A DNA stretch of 37,170 bases from a virus, in IMG/VR virus record IMGVR_UViG_3300048597_000656, positions 1 to 37,170 of that record. One strand, written 5' to 3'. Position 1 is the stretch's first letter; every line of letters begins with the position of its first letter. The notes below the pieces were generated by a model. The model saw only the letters and a program-made list of their open reading frames with translations. It made no database searches and was not told where the DNA came from. Shown in pieces: positions 15,873 through 23,665 of this stretch. Position numbers and translations under genes: made by a program.

Positions 15873-16221
15873 TGGTCCCCAGCTTCGTGCGTGCCTGCAG
15901 GGTCATGCCGAGCTGGATCAGCCACTGGCGTAGCGAATCGTCCAGCTTCTTGAACTCCGGCGAGCTCGGGTGCGTTTCGCGCAGTTGCGCGTAGACGACC
16001 GCCGCCCGCTCCAGCGAAATCTCTTCCGTGCTCGTCAGCGCCACCTTCGGCAGGCGTTCGGCCAGCCGGCGCCACGCCGCGATCTGCGGGCCGGTAAGTC
16101 CGTCTGGCGGCTCGAGGTTGATGGGACCGGCGCCGGGCGCGTCCTCGCGCGCGCGCTCCGGGTGCTTGTCGAATGCACCGCGGAGCTGCAGCACCTGCGC
16201 CGGGGTCCGTGGCCGTCCCAT
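15811..16221 (-). CDS. terS: terminase small subunit, P27 family
   Basis: The 136-residue protein begins MGRPRTPAQVLQLRGAFDKH and continues with PPDGLTGPQIAAWRRLAERL and LIQLGMTLQARTKLG, a clear P27-family pattern. It recognises the packaging site and delivers DNA to the large subunit. It overlaps the terL start. The 58-bp gap upstream, after the HNH gene, is the most likely location for a packaging or cos element. Confidence 0.9.
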   Translation of the reverse strand: MGRPRTPAQVLQLRGAFDKHPERAREDAPGAGPINLEPPDGLTGPQIAAWRRLAERLPKVALTSTEEISLERAAVVYAQLRETHPSSPEFKKLDDSLRQWLIQLGMTLQARTKLGTSGNEKPGNKFAGLREPPAGA

Positions 16222-16279
16222 AACTCGCTGTCCTACCTACGGTTTTGGAGATGCGAAAATTTGCGGGCGCGGTCGGTCA
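16222..16279. other. gap between HNH and terS genes, candidate packaging site
   Basis: This 58-bp non-coding gap contains an A/T-rich patch (AAAATTT) that stands out in the GC-rich genome, followed by the terS ribosome-binding region (TAGGTAGGA on the minus strand). In several HK97-like phages cos lies between an HNH gene and terS. I see no direct proof of a cleavage site here. Confidence 0.25.
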
Positions 16280-16687
16280 TTAGCGCACGCGGCCAGGGAT
16301 GCGACCCGCCCTCCCCACCTGCGCGAACCCCTGCGTCCGGGCCGTGTGCCTGTCGTGGCACGCCTTCGCCATCGCCCGCAGATTCGACCAATCGAGCCGC
16401 AGGTCGGGACGCTTGGCGATCGGGACAATGTGGTCGACCACGTCCGCAGGGGTCAGCCTGATGCGCCCTGCCCCGCAGTCGTCGCACTCGCACAGCGGAT
16501 GGGCCGCGAGGAACGCGAGCCGCAGCTTCTGCCAGGTGCCGTCGTATCCGCGCTGGGTGGTCGTGCCACGTGCCCGGTCGATCTCTCGGTACTTGGCCCG
16601 CTGGTGCGCCTCGCAGTAGCGGGTACCCGAGCCGACCAGCGCACCGCATCCCATCGCCGCGCAAGGCTTGCGCGGCGCGTACGGCAT
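16280..16687 (-). CDS. HNH endonuclease of the packaging module
   Basis: The 135-residue protein has an N-terminal zinc-finger-like motif (CAAMGCGAL...YCEAHQ), a YDGTWQKLRLAFLAAHPLCECDDC segment and the HNH core PADVVDHIVPIAKRPDLRLDWSNLRAM followed by CHDRHT. This is the pattern of HK97 gp74-like nucleases, which stimulate terminase cutting at cos. Zinc-binding Cys pairs are at about 66-71. It lies just before terS, as in HK97-like phages, and starts in a TGATG overlap with a second HNH gene. Confidence 0.88.
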   Translation of the reverse strand: MPYAPRKPCAAMGCGALVGSGTRYCEAHQRAKYREIDRARGTTTQRGYDGTWQKLRLAFLAAHPLCECDDCGAGRIRLTPADVVDHIVPIAKRPDLRLDWSNLRAMAKACHDRHTARTQGFAQVGRAGRIPGRVR

Positions 16688-17325
16688 CAGAGGCGCCCGG
16701 ACTCCAGTCTCGAAACCCGCTGCTGCGCAGACGCGCGCGCGCCACCACGCCGGCGGATAGGGCCGGAATGACCGCGCGGCGTCGAGACCGCTGCTTCTGC
16801 AGACCATCCTCGTGCGAGGCGCGCCTTCAGCGACACCGTCGTGATTCCGAGGTCCTCCGCCCACGCGGCAGCCGGACGCGTGATACCGCCGACGGTGAGC
16901 TGCGTTCCTCGCGTCCGCCGGGCGGTGTCGACCATCTTCACCATCCCTCGCGCCTGGTTGCACTGGGCGCACGACGCGACGAGGTTCTCAACGCGGTTGT
17001 CTGCCTTCGTGCCGTTCACATGATCGACGTGCATCGAGTCCCAACCGACGCTCGTGCCGCACCAGTTGCACGCGAACGGACCCGCGCCGTGCGCGTCGTA
17101 GAACACCCTGCGGTGCGCGTATACGCGGCCGCGCTTCGCCAGCGGGTGATCGGGGGCTCGCTCAACGACGTATCCGGCCGACTGGATGTACGGTCCGGCC
17201 GGCGGCTTTCGGTCCAGCGAGCCAGTCCTGCGGAGCCGGTAGTAGTGCATCTCGCAGTACTTCGTTCGCTTACCCGTGCCTCGCGGGCACTCAGGGACGC
17301 TGCATATCCGATCCACGACGCTCAC
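16687..17325 (-). CDS. second HNH endonuclease, homing-endonuclease-like
   Basis: The 212-residue protein begins with a Cys/His cluster (CSVPECPRGTGKRTKYCEMHYYRLRRTG) that probably binds zinc. It then has a segment with VYAHRRVFYDAHG and the HNH core CNWCG...MHVDHVNGTKADNRVENL...CAQCNQARG. The C-terminal part (ITRPAAAWAEDLGITTVSLKARLARGWSAEAAV) looks like a NUMOD-type DNA-binding helix-turn-helix, as in free-standing homing endonucleases. The GTG start (17323-17325) overlaps the upstream stop. It may be a selfish insertion beside the packaging HNH gene or a functional partner. Confidence 0.8.
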   Translation of the reverse strand: MSVVDRICSVPECPRGTGKRTKYCEMHYYRLRRTGSLDRKPPAGPYIQSAGYVVERAPDHPLAKRGRVYAHRRVFYDAHGAGPFACNWCGTSVGWDSMHVDHVNGTKADNRVENLVASCAQCNQARGMVKMVDTARRTRGTQLTVGGITRPAAAWAEDLGITTVSLKARLARGWSAEAAVSTPRGHSGPIRRRGGARASAQQRVSRLESGRL

Positions 17326-17603
17326 GCGTTCCAGACCAGCACCGGCACCTGGCGGTTCAACACCTCGCCGTTGGAAAGCGTGGCTTGAGCCTCCAGCATG
17401 TACCGCTGGCCGTGCACGGCAGTCCCTGCGCCCACCTTCACGGTCGACGTCGCCTGCCCCGCGTTCGTGCTCTCGACGCCCTTCACCAGTGGCGAGGGCA
17501 CGCTGTGCACCACGCCCGAGAGCGTCGCCCCGGCGGGCATGTCGGTCCACTGGAAGGTCACGAGCACGTTGTCGCTCGGGTCGAGCAGGACGACATCCGA
17601 CAT
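17322..17603 (-). CDS. small Ig-like phage structural protein, fibre-tail adaptor-like
   Basis: The 93-residue protein is all-beta: LDPSDNVLVTFQWTD, GATLSGVVHSV, TSTVKVGAGTAVHGQRYMLEA and VLNRQVPVLVW. This strand order, with a T-x-V-x-V-x-x-G-x-x-G-x-x-Y turn, resembles small proteins annotated in some phages as fibre-tail adaptors. It sits between the repeat protein and the HNH genes. Assignment is tentative. Confidence 0.5.
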   Translation of the reverse strand: MSDVVLLDPSDNVLVTFQWTDMPAGATLSGVVHSVPSPLVKGVESTNAGQATSTVKVGAGTAVHGQRYMLEAQATLSNGEVLNRQVPVLVWNA

Positions 17604-17605
17604 GG

Positions 17606-19360
17606 TCAGTGCACCTTCGTGGAGCGTGGGCCCGCCGACACCTTCACCGTGCGACCCGAGACGACGACCGTGACCGAACGTCCACCCGCTTCGGCCGTGA
17701 TGATCCGCGCGCCGGCGTCGACCTCGAGCGTCCGTCCGCCCAGGCTCACCTGCACGCGCCGGGCATCGCTGCCGACGAGCTCGCCGACGTAGACGACGTC
17801 GACCGCGGCCCCGGACTCGCTGATCAGCGCGAGCAGCGTGGCCAGCGCCGAGACCGTATCGCTGGCGGCGCCGGCCTCGGCGACCGAAACCGTCCGCAGC
17901 GCCGTGGCCGAGCTCGTGTCCGTAGCGGCACCGGTCTCGGCGACTGCCGCTGCCCGCGTGACGACGGCGCTCGCCTGATCCGTGGCGGATCCGGTCTCGC
18001 TGACGCTCGCGGACTGCACCGCCGCACCGAACGAGACGCTGTCGGACGCGCTACCCGCCTCCGCGACGGCCGAGAGCAGGATGGCGGACGTGGACAGCAC
18101 GTCGGCCGCCGATCCCGTCTCCAGCACGCTCGCGAGCGCCTGCAGCGCCGCCGACACCGCATCCGCCGCCGTCCCGGTCTCCGTGACCGTGACGCTGTGC
18201 GTCGTCGCCCCGCTGGCGACCTGATCCGTGGCGGTCCCGGCCTCGCTGATCGTAACGGTGAGCGTCGCGATCGCGGCAACCGTGTCCGTGGCCGTGCCTG
18301 CCTCGGCGAGGCTGGCGGCGGCCGTGTAGGTGGCGCTCGGCGTGTCCGTGGCGGCGCCGGTCTCGGCGACCGACCGCGGGAACACGCCGGCGGCGCTCTG
18401 GGCGTCCGTGGCAGCACCCGTCTCGGCGATGGCGACCGGCGACACCCGTGCGGCGCTGGGCGTGTCCGTGGCCGCGGCCGTCTCGGTGAGGCTGCGCACG
18501 AGCGTCGCGATCGCGGACAGCGTGTCGCTGCCGGAGCCCGTCTCGGCCACGCTCACGTTGTGCGTGCCGCTGCCCCCGACCGGGTCCATGTCGAATACGT
18601 CGAAGTCGAACACGTCGTCATCAAACGGCGCGCCTTGGTCGAACGCGTCGGTGGCGCTGGCGCTCTCGGCGATGCTGACGTTGTGGACGGTGCCCCCGCC
18701 CGCGCTGCCCTTGATCTCCAGCGCGACGATCGAATACTTCTGCCCGCCCGGCGCGGACACGCCGACGGCGTACGTACCGACACTGCCCGCATCGGCGTGG
18801 TAGCCGGCGTATGTCGTGTAGTGCGCCGCGTCGCGGAAGTAGTTCGTTTCGGTCAGCGCACCCGCGTTCGTGCGCCACGTCCGCGAGGTGCCGTCCTCGG
18901 CGTCCCAGTCGTTGTTCGCGACCTGAATCGCGCTGTTCGCCTGCGTCGTCGTCAGGTTCAGCGACGGGGCTGCCTGATCGACGTTCGTCTTGCTGCTGGC
19001 GCCGACGCCATCGCTGCCGCGCCATACCTTGACGGAGGCGCCGTACCACTGCGCCAGCCCGCCAGGCGCGAAAGTGCCGGTGCCTGTCGTCGTGACCGTG
19101 ACGCTGGAACCGTTGGACCCGGCCACCGCCGTCATCACGCGGACGTAGCCGTAATCGGCTATCGCAACGATCTGCTGCTCGGAGAACGTCAGTCCGGTTG
19201 CGGTCGGCGTCAACGCGCCGCCGGACCCTGAGTTATAGTTCTCGCCCTGCCCCGTCCAGACGATGACGTCGCCAGTCTGCCACGACACCGTGACGTCTTT
19301 CGACGTCGCGTTGCTGTCGAACGTCGTTTTCTGGTCGTCTACGAGGGTCGGCGCGGGCAT
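17606..19360 (-). CDS. surface/fibre-like protein with about fourteen 20-residue repeats
   Basis: The 584-residue protein has three parts. Residues 1-225 form a beta-rich domain (WQTGDVIVWTGQG, NDWDAEDGTSRTWR, VGVSAPGGQKYSIVALEIKG) like those of phage structural proteins. Residues 228-526 hold about 14 copies of a 20-21 residue repeat with consensus V-x-E-x-G-x-A-x-D-x-x-S-A; the first two copies are separated by an acidic/Phe insert (FDDDVFDFDVFDMDP). Residues 530-584 form another beta segment. No enzyme motif is visible. It may be a fibre shaft or a capsid or tail decoration, with repeat number free to vary. Confidence 0.75.
   Translation of the reverse strand: MPAPTLVDDQKTTFDSNATSKDVTVSWQTGDVIVWTGQGENYNSGSGGALTPTATGLTFSEQQIVAIADYGYVRVMTAVAGSNGSSVTVTTTGTGTFAPGGLAQWYGASVKVWRGSDGVGASSKTNVDQAAPSLNLTTTQANSAIQVANNDWDAEDGTSRTWRTNAGALTETNYFRDAAHYTTYAGYHADAGSVGTYAVGVSAPGGQKYSIVALEIKGSAGGGTVHNVSIAESASATDAFDQGAPFDDDVFDFDVFDMDPVGGSGTHNVSVAETGSGSDTLSAIATLVRSLTETAAATDTPSAARVSPVAIAETGAATDAQSAAGVFPRSVAETGAATDTPSATYTAAASLAEAGTATDTVAAIATLTVTISEAGTATDQVASGATTHSVTVTETGTAADAVSAALQALASVLETGSAADVLSTSAILLSAVAEAGSASDSVSFGAAVQSASVSETGSATDQASAVVTRAAAVAETGAATDTSSATALRTVSVAEAGAASDTVSALATLLALISESGAAVDVVYVGELVGSDARRVQVSLGGRTLEVDAGARIITAEAGGRSVTVVVSGRTVKVSAGPRSTKVH
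17783..18679 (-). repeat. degenerate 60-63 bp tandem coding repeats
   Basis: Tandem units of 60-63 bp encode the 20-21 residue repeats of the fibre-like protein. On the plus strand short blocks such as GTCTCGGCGA and GTGTCCGTGGC recur with this period. Units differ at many codons, so the repeat is old or under diversifying pressure, but it could still drive copy-number change by slippage or recombination. Confidence 0.8.
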
Positions 19361-19560
19361 CAGCGCCTCCGCTCAGGCGTCGCGCGCACCTCGCCGAGCC
19401 CGCCCACGCGCACGTACATCTGCGCCACAGGCCGCTCGTCGTACTCAGCGCACACGCGGCACAGCGCCCCGACGCGCGCCTGACGCATCTCGCAGCGCGA
19501 GCATCGCCGCGCCGGGCGATTTTCCGTCAAGCGATCGGGGCGCGCGCGTGCGAACGGCAC
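19360..19560 (-). CDS. small zinc-ribbon-like protein
   Basis: The 66-residue protein has a basic N-terminus and a CSRC...CRVC pair of Cys-x-x-Cys motifs (about residues 20-38) that could bind one zinc ion, then a short C-terminal tail with MYVRVGGLGEV. The start is GTG (19558-19560), one base after the upstream gene's stop codon, and the stop overlaps the repeat protein start as TGATG. I do not recognise a family. It may be a small DNA-, RNA- or protein-binding factor. Confidence 0.55.
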   Translation of the reverse strand: MPFARARPDRLTENRPARRCSRCEMRQARVGALCRVCAEYDERPVAQMYVRVGGLGEVRATPERRR

Positions 19561-19561
19561 G

Positions 19562-20626
19562 TCACTGCTTCGCGCAGACCGCGACTAGCGTCCGGCCCCG
19601 GTACGTCGGCGACAGCAGCGCCACGTCGGCCTCCGCCACGCGCCGGTACTCTGTCGCGCCCGCGATCGCGCGCTCGCCCGTGCAGGGCTTGCCCACTGCC
19701 ACGTCGCCCAGCTTGTAGCCGAGCGCCCATGCGGTGTCGGCGGCGTTGCGGATCAGCTCGTAGGCGGGGCGCGTCGTCTGCGTGCCGTTCGTGCGGACGG
19801 CCCAGCGTTCCGGGACGACGCACGCGCCCGTGGGCGCCGTCGCTGGCAGCCACTCTCCGGCCGTCCAGCAGGCCGGGTACGCGGCGGCGGCATACGTCCG
19901 CGTCTGCGTCCACGAGCCCACGGCGGGCGCCGTGCACTGCGTGGTGCGCGTCTCGGCGGGAGGCTGCGGTGCGGTGCAGGTCGCGACCGGCGGCGCGATC
20001 GCGACCGTCGCCGTGCCCGAGTGCTCGGACTCGAAGCCCGCGGCGTCCTTCGACGTGATCTCGAACAGCCACGTCCCCGCCGCGAGGCCGGTGATGACCG
20101 TCGAGGACGCGGGCACCGGCACCTCGCGCAGCCACGCCAGCGGCTGGGCCTGCCCGGCGTAGATGTTGTAGCTCGCGAGGTTCGTCAGGGGCGAGCCGTC
20201 CGTGCGCGTCGTCGGCGGCGTCCACGTCAGTGTCGCCTGCCCCGTCCACGTCGGCGTGGGCGGCGGGCTCGGCGGCAGTGGCGGCACGGCCGCGACGAGC
20301 TCGGACTTCAGCTTGAACCGCTCCTGCGTGTACGTGCCCGGCGTCGGGCATCCGTCGCCGTGGCCCACCGGCAGGTCGGCCTCGCAGGCGTAGACGGCCC
20401 AGGTCGTCGGCACGTCCTGCCAGAGCCGGTTCGTCCCGCCGTTCCAGTCGCCGTACGGGCCGGCGGTCGCACGCGCCAGCACCGGCAGGTCGTTGGCGCA
20501 CGGCTGCCAGTTGCTGCGAACCGTGTCCCAGCACTGATTCGGCGCGGCCCACGCCGCCGTCACGCACAGGAACAGCAGCAGCGCCAGCACGGCGCCGAGC
20601 GCGTGGCGGGGGTTCAGGAAGCGCAT
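19562..20626 (-). CDS. exported protein with signal peptide and FnIII-like domain
   Basis: The 354-residue protein has a clear Sec-type signal peptide: basic start MRFLNPRHALG, hydrophobic core AVLALLLFLCV and cleavage motif AWA-AP at residue 27. The mature part has Cys-containing segments (CWDTVRSNWQPC), a Pro-rich linker (PPLPPSPPPTPTW), a fibronectin III-like domain (about 125-215) and a further Cys-rich region. It has an AAGGA ribosome site. A signal peptide is unusual inside a late structural operon. It might change the cell surface of the lysogen or infected cell. Confidence 0.7.
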   Translation of the reverse strand: MRFLNPRHALGAVLALLLFLCVTAAWAAPNQCWDTVRSNWQPCANDLPVLARATAGPYGDWNGGTNRLWQDVPTTWAVYACEADLPVGHGDGCPTPGTYTQERFKLKSELVAAVPPLPPSPPPTPTWTGQATLTWTPPTTRTDGSPLTNLASYNIYAGQAQPLAWLREVPVPASSTVITGLAAGTWLFEITSKDAAGFESEHSGTATVAIAPPVATCTAPQPPAETRTTQCTAPAVGSWTQTRTYAAAAYPACWTAGEWLPATAPTGACVVPERWAVRTNGTQTTRPAYELIRNAADTAWALGYKLGDVAVGKPCTGERAIAGATEYRRVAEADVALLSPTYRGRTLVAVCAKQ

Positions 20627-20636
20627 GAGGTGTCCT

Positions 20637-21755
20637 TCAGGTCCACCGCTGCCCGGTGAACCGGCCGAGCCGGACCCGGGCGTAGTCGATCTCGATGTTT
20701 CGCGCCGACGCCGCGCTGATCGCGACCGAGCCGCCGAACGTGCCGGCGATCGTCGTGCGCGGGCCCTGCGCCGAGGTGTACGTCGCGACGCGCACCTTGT
20801 TCTGGTAGACCTCCCAGTCGCCCGTCGAAGGCACCCGGTAGAACTCGTGCCGGAACCAGTTGTTCGCCGTCGCCGCCGCGCCGGTGTCGGTCGAGGACGT
20901 GCTCGCCCCGTTGTTCCGGCCGAAGCACAGCCAGTTGCCGCCGTTCGTCGACTCGACCCACAGTCCGTCCGTGCCGTGCGTGGTCGAGCTCACGTCCGTC
21001 CCGAGCCCGACGCGCGTGAGGTTCGTCGTGCGGTCGGTCGAGCGGTGCACCAGCTGGAAGTAGCCGATGCCCGCGAACGTCGTCGCGGCGATGGCCGCGC
21101 CGTTGCCCGGGTGGAAGTTCGCGCGGTTGCCGGACGTCGCGCCGGTGACGATGCGCAGGATGCCCGGGTTGTTCGCCGTGCCCGCGACCTGCACGTGCGT
21201 GCCGAGGTTGCCCGAGGCCGACCACGCGAGCTCGCCGAACTCGCCGGTCTCCACCGATCCGAACATGAAGTCGTCGCACAGGTCCTGGAAGTCGCTATCC
21301 GCGCGGCCGAACGTGTTCGAGAACACGCGCCAGCGCGAGCTCGTCGCGTCGTACCAGAACGCCAGCGTCTCGCCCGGCCACATCTCCAGTTCCTGCTGGA
21401 GCAGGAAGCGGTTCGCGGCCGTCGATCCGGTGCTCTCCGGCAGGAACGAGATGCAGTAGTCGCCGATGTTCGTGAACACCGCCAGGCGCCCGGCGCTCCC
21501 GCCGGCGAGCCCGGTGATGTCGCGCCACAGCCGGTCCGACGACACCCGCAGCACCGTCGCCTGCGACGGCTCCGCGCCGTTCCAGCCGGTCGGGTCGTAG
21601 TCGTTCTGGTTCGCCGCAATCTGCGCCGGCGAGATCACGCCCTGATCGAAGGCGAACGACGTGATCGGGTGCGGCGCGTTCCAGTCGTCCCGGCGAACCC
21701 TCGTCGCGTCCGCGCCCTGCGGCTTCGCGGACGTGAAGGCGTGACGGATGCCCAC
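20637..21755 (-). CDS. jelly-roll-like virion or fibre protein
   Basis: The 372-residue protein starts at GTG (21753-21755). It opens with a short segment seen in fibre-type proteins (QGVISPAQIAANQNDYDPTGW) and a beta domain with LLQQELEMWPGETLAFWYD. From about residue 150 it resembles a concanavalin/LamG-like sandwich (FHPGNGAAIAATTFAGIGYF, NNWFRHEFYRVPSTGDWEVY, NIEIDYARVRLGR). Such domains often bind glycans. It is one of a series of fibre-like genes before the terminase. Confidence 0.62.
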   Translation of the reverse strand: MGIRHAFTSAKPQGADATRVRRDDWNAPHPITSFAFDQGVISPAQIAANQNDYDPTGWNGAEPSQATVLRVSSDRLWRDITGLAGGSAGRLAVFTNIGDYCISFLPESTGSTAANRFLLQQELEMWPGETLAFWYDATSSRWRVFSNTFGRADSDFQDLCDDFMFGSVETGEFGELAWSASGNLGTHVQVAGTANNPGILRIVTGATSGNRANFHPGNGAAIAATTFAGIGYFQLVHRSTDRTTNLTRVGLGTDVSSTTHGTDGLWVESTNGGNWLCFGRNNGASTSSTDTGAAATANNWFRHEFYRVPSTGDWEVYQNKVRVATYTSAQGPRTTIAGTFGGSVAISAASARNIEIDYARVRLGRFTGQRWT

Positions 21756-21758
21756 GGA

Positions 21759-22322
21759 TCAGACGGCGAGCGAGTAGCTCAGGTTCAGCGTGTCGCCGCT
21801 CGCGACGGCCTTGTCGCCGCCGCTGAACAGGCCCGCGCTGACGAGGATGCCGGTCGTGCCGCCCTTCGTGTTGTTCGTGGTCAGGAACCCGCCCTTGATC
21901 GTGTCGGTCGCGTTGATCGTGAACGCCGCCGCCGAGCTGGTCGCCTTCGAGCCGCCGGACGCCGCCGAGAACGCCGCGGTCGGGCGGTTGGCGTTCGAGT
22001 AGGCCGTCGACTCCGTCCAGCCGGCGTGCGACGCCATCGTGTCGCCGGCGGCGATCGCCGAGTAGCCGGTCGAGCCGATCAGGCCGAAGTAGAACGCGGC
22101 GGTGTAGCCCGAGCCCGCGAGGTACTTGTCGAGCAGGTCGTTCTTGCCCACCGTGACGACGGTGTTCTCGAACGTGTCGCGCCACTTCAGCGCGCCGTCC
22201 GGACCGTAGCACTCGACGACATAGACGCCGTGCGCCTCTGCGCGCTCCGCGATGCCGCCGGTCGTCTCGACCGTCGCCGCCGCCCCGTCCCGCGCGTTCC
22301 CGCGCTCGCCCACGCCGCTCAT
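21759..22322 (-). CDS. virion-associated beta protein of a common phage type
   Basis: The 187-residue protein has a short polar N-terminus followed by a core with [60 protein letters not shown] and ITKG-like strands ending [11 protein letters not shown] have seen this pattern in many uncharacterised phage structural proteins. The ATG overlaps the next stop as ATGA. The function is unknown; a small decoration or fibre-base protein is plausible. Confidence 0.65.
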   Translation of the reverse strand: MSGVGERGNARDGAAATVETTGGIAERAEAHGVYVVECYGPDGALKWRDTFENTVVTVGKNDLLDKYLAGSGYTAAFYFGLIGSTGYSAIAAGDTMASHAGWTESTAYSNANRPTAAFSAASGGSKATSSAAAFTINATDTIKGGFLTTNNTKGGTTGILVSAGLFSGGDKAVASGDTLNLSYSLAV

Positions 22323-22633
22323 GCGCGCCTCCGGATGATCTCGACGCCGTCGATCGTCTGCCCTTCGAACGCGTCCCAGAACGCCGTGGCGACCGCGCCG
22401 TAGGCCGCGCCGTACGCGGCCAGTGCCTCGACGTCATCGGCCGACGGCGCCGCCTGCAGCGCGTCGTGCTGCGCGATCGCCGCCGCGAGCTGCTCGGGGT
22501 GGCGCGCCTGCGCCGGGTCCAGCTCCTTCGCGAGCGCGACGGCCGCGGGCGTCGGCAGCGCCAGGCGGATCTCCTGCGCGCCGGCCTCCGCCATCGCTTC
22601 GCGGTACGCCGCGACCTTGTCCCGAATCGTCAT
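22319..22633 (-). CDS. small Ala-rich helical protein
   Basis: The 104-residue protein ([20 protein letters not shown] to VEIIRRRA) is rich in Ala and predicted to be almost all helical, with a probable coiled region around [21 protein letters not shown] do not recognise its family. It lies between a tail-hub-like gene and a virion protein, and could be a chaperone or assembly partner. The upstream extension of its frame is Arg-rich shadow sequence. Confidence 0.62.
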   Translation of the reverse strand: MTIRDKVAAYREAMAEAGAQEIRLALPTPAAVALAKELDPAQARHPEQLAAAIAQHDALQAAPSADDVEALAAYGAAYGAVATAFWDAFEGQTIDGVEIIRRRA

Positions 22634-22647
22634 GGTTCGCCCTCGCG

Positions 22648-23661
22648 TTAGTTCTCGCGGATCCCGCCCGGATTGCCGCCGCCGCTTCCACCGCCACCGC
22701 CGACCAGGTACCCGCCGGTCCCGTAGACGCTGCCGTACCCGTAGCCCTTCTGGCCCCAGTTGCCCTTGAACCCCGGGATGAACTTCAGCAGCTCGAAGAA
22801 CTTGTCCCCGGCGAAGTCGCGCTGGTGGTCCTCGAGCGTCATCCGGCGGATGTCGTGCGCCGCGTAGTCCGGGTCCTCGCAGACGAGCCGGATCTCGCTG
22901 GCGTTCTGGCCCATGCGGACCTTCATCACGTCCATGTGGCCGTACCAGATCTCCTCCGGTGCGGCGACCCAGTGACCGGCGTCGTTGAGCCAGCCCATCA
23001 GCAGCCGGAAGTCCCGGCCTTGGTAGTTCTCCGTCATCGCCGAGCCGAGCGCCTCGTTCGGGACGCCGGCGAGCCGCACGACCAGCTGCTTCGGGGTCGA
23101 GCGCGTGTCCTCGACCATTTCCTCGACGCTGCCGAAGCCGCCGATCGAGCCGTAGGTGTTGCCCATCCACTCGACGTTCCCGACGCCGTCGTGCACGCGG
23201 ACGATCCCGGACGGGAAGTCGAGCTCGGCCAGCAGGCGCAGGCGGACCCCGAGCTTCGCGAGCTCGGCGAGGTTCGCCGCCGCGAGGAACCGGCCGGAGC
23301 CGGCGCCGACCGGCGTCGTGAACGCCACGGCACCGGACGGCGCGGACTCGTTGCCCGCGGCGTCGCGCGCGGCCACCGTGACCGACCACGAGCCGGCCGG
23401 GGTCAGCAGCAGCGTCTTCGATGGCACCGACGTGTACGGCAGTTGCAGGACGCCGTTCACGCGCCAGGCGTAGGCGACGGTGTCGTCAGTGTTCGCAGTG
23501 CACGTGGCGATCGCGGACGTCGCCGTGATCGAACCGACGCTCAGGCCGGTCGGCACCGCCGGCGGCACGGTATCCGGCGGCGCGCCTACCGGTCCGTCGA
23601 GGTCGTCGAAGTAGACCCCGCCCAGCCCGTCGGCCAGGTTGTCGAACAGCGTGGACGGCAC
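22648..23661 (-). CDS. tail-hub-like protein with N-terminal FnIII domain
   Basis: The 337-residue protein has an N-terminal FnIII-like domain (about 30-116, VPPAVPTGLSVGSITATSAI) and then a domain resembling DUF2163/hub-type tail proteins: LRLLAELDFPSGIVRVHDG, YGSIGGFGSVEEMVEDT, VVRLAGVPNEAL, NYQGRDFRLLMGWL, YGHMDVMKV, DIRRMTLEDHQRDFAGDKFFE. The C-terminus is Gly-rich. The hub-like part normally sits near the tail tip genes, so its place before the terminase is striking. Start is GTG (23659-23661). Confidence 0.68.
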   Translation of the reverse strand: MPSTLFDNLADGLGGVYFDDLDGPVGAPPDTVPPAVPTGLSVGSITATSAIATCTANTDDTVAYAWRVNGVLQLPYTSVPSKTLLLTPAGSWSVTVAARDAAGNESAPSGAVAFTTPVGAGSGRFLAAANLAELAKLGVRLRLLAELDFPSGIVRVHDGVGNVEWMGNTYGSIGGFGSVEEMVEDTRSTPKQLVVRLAGVPNEALGSAMTENYQGRDFRLLMGWLNDAGHWVAAPEEIWYGHMDVMKVRMGQNASEIRLVCEDPDYAAHDIRRMTLEDHQRDFAGDKFFELLKFIPGFKGNWGQKGYGYGSVYGTGGYLVGGGGGSGGGNPGGIREN

Positions 23662-23665
23662 GGGC

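Noticed and set aside
17783-18679. CRISPR-like or non-coding tandem repeat array
   Set aside because: The period is 60-63 bp without spacers, every unit is in frame, and the encoded residues are conserved better than the bases, so these are coding repeats.
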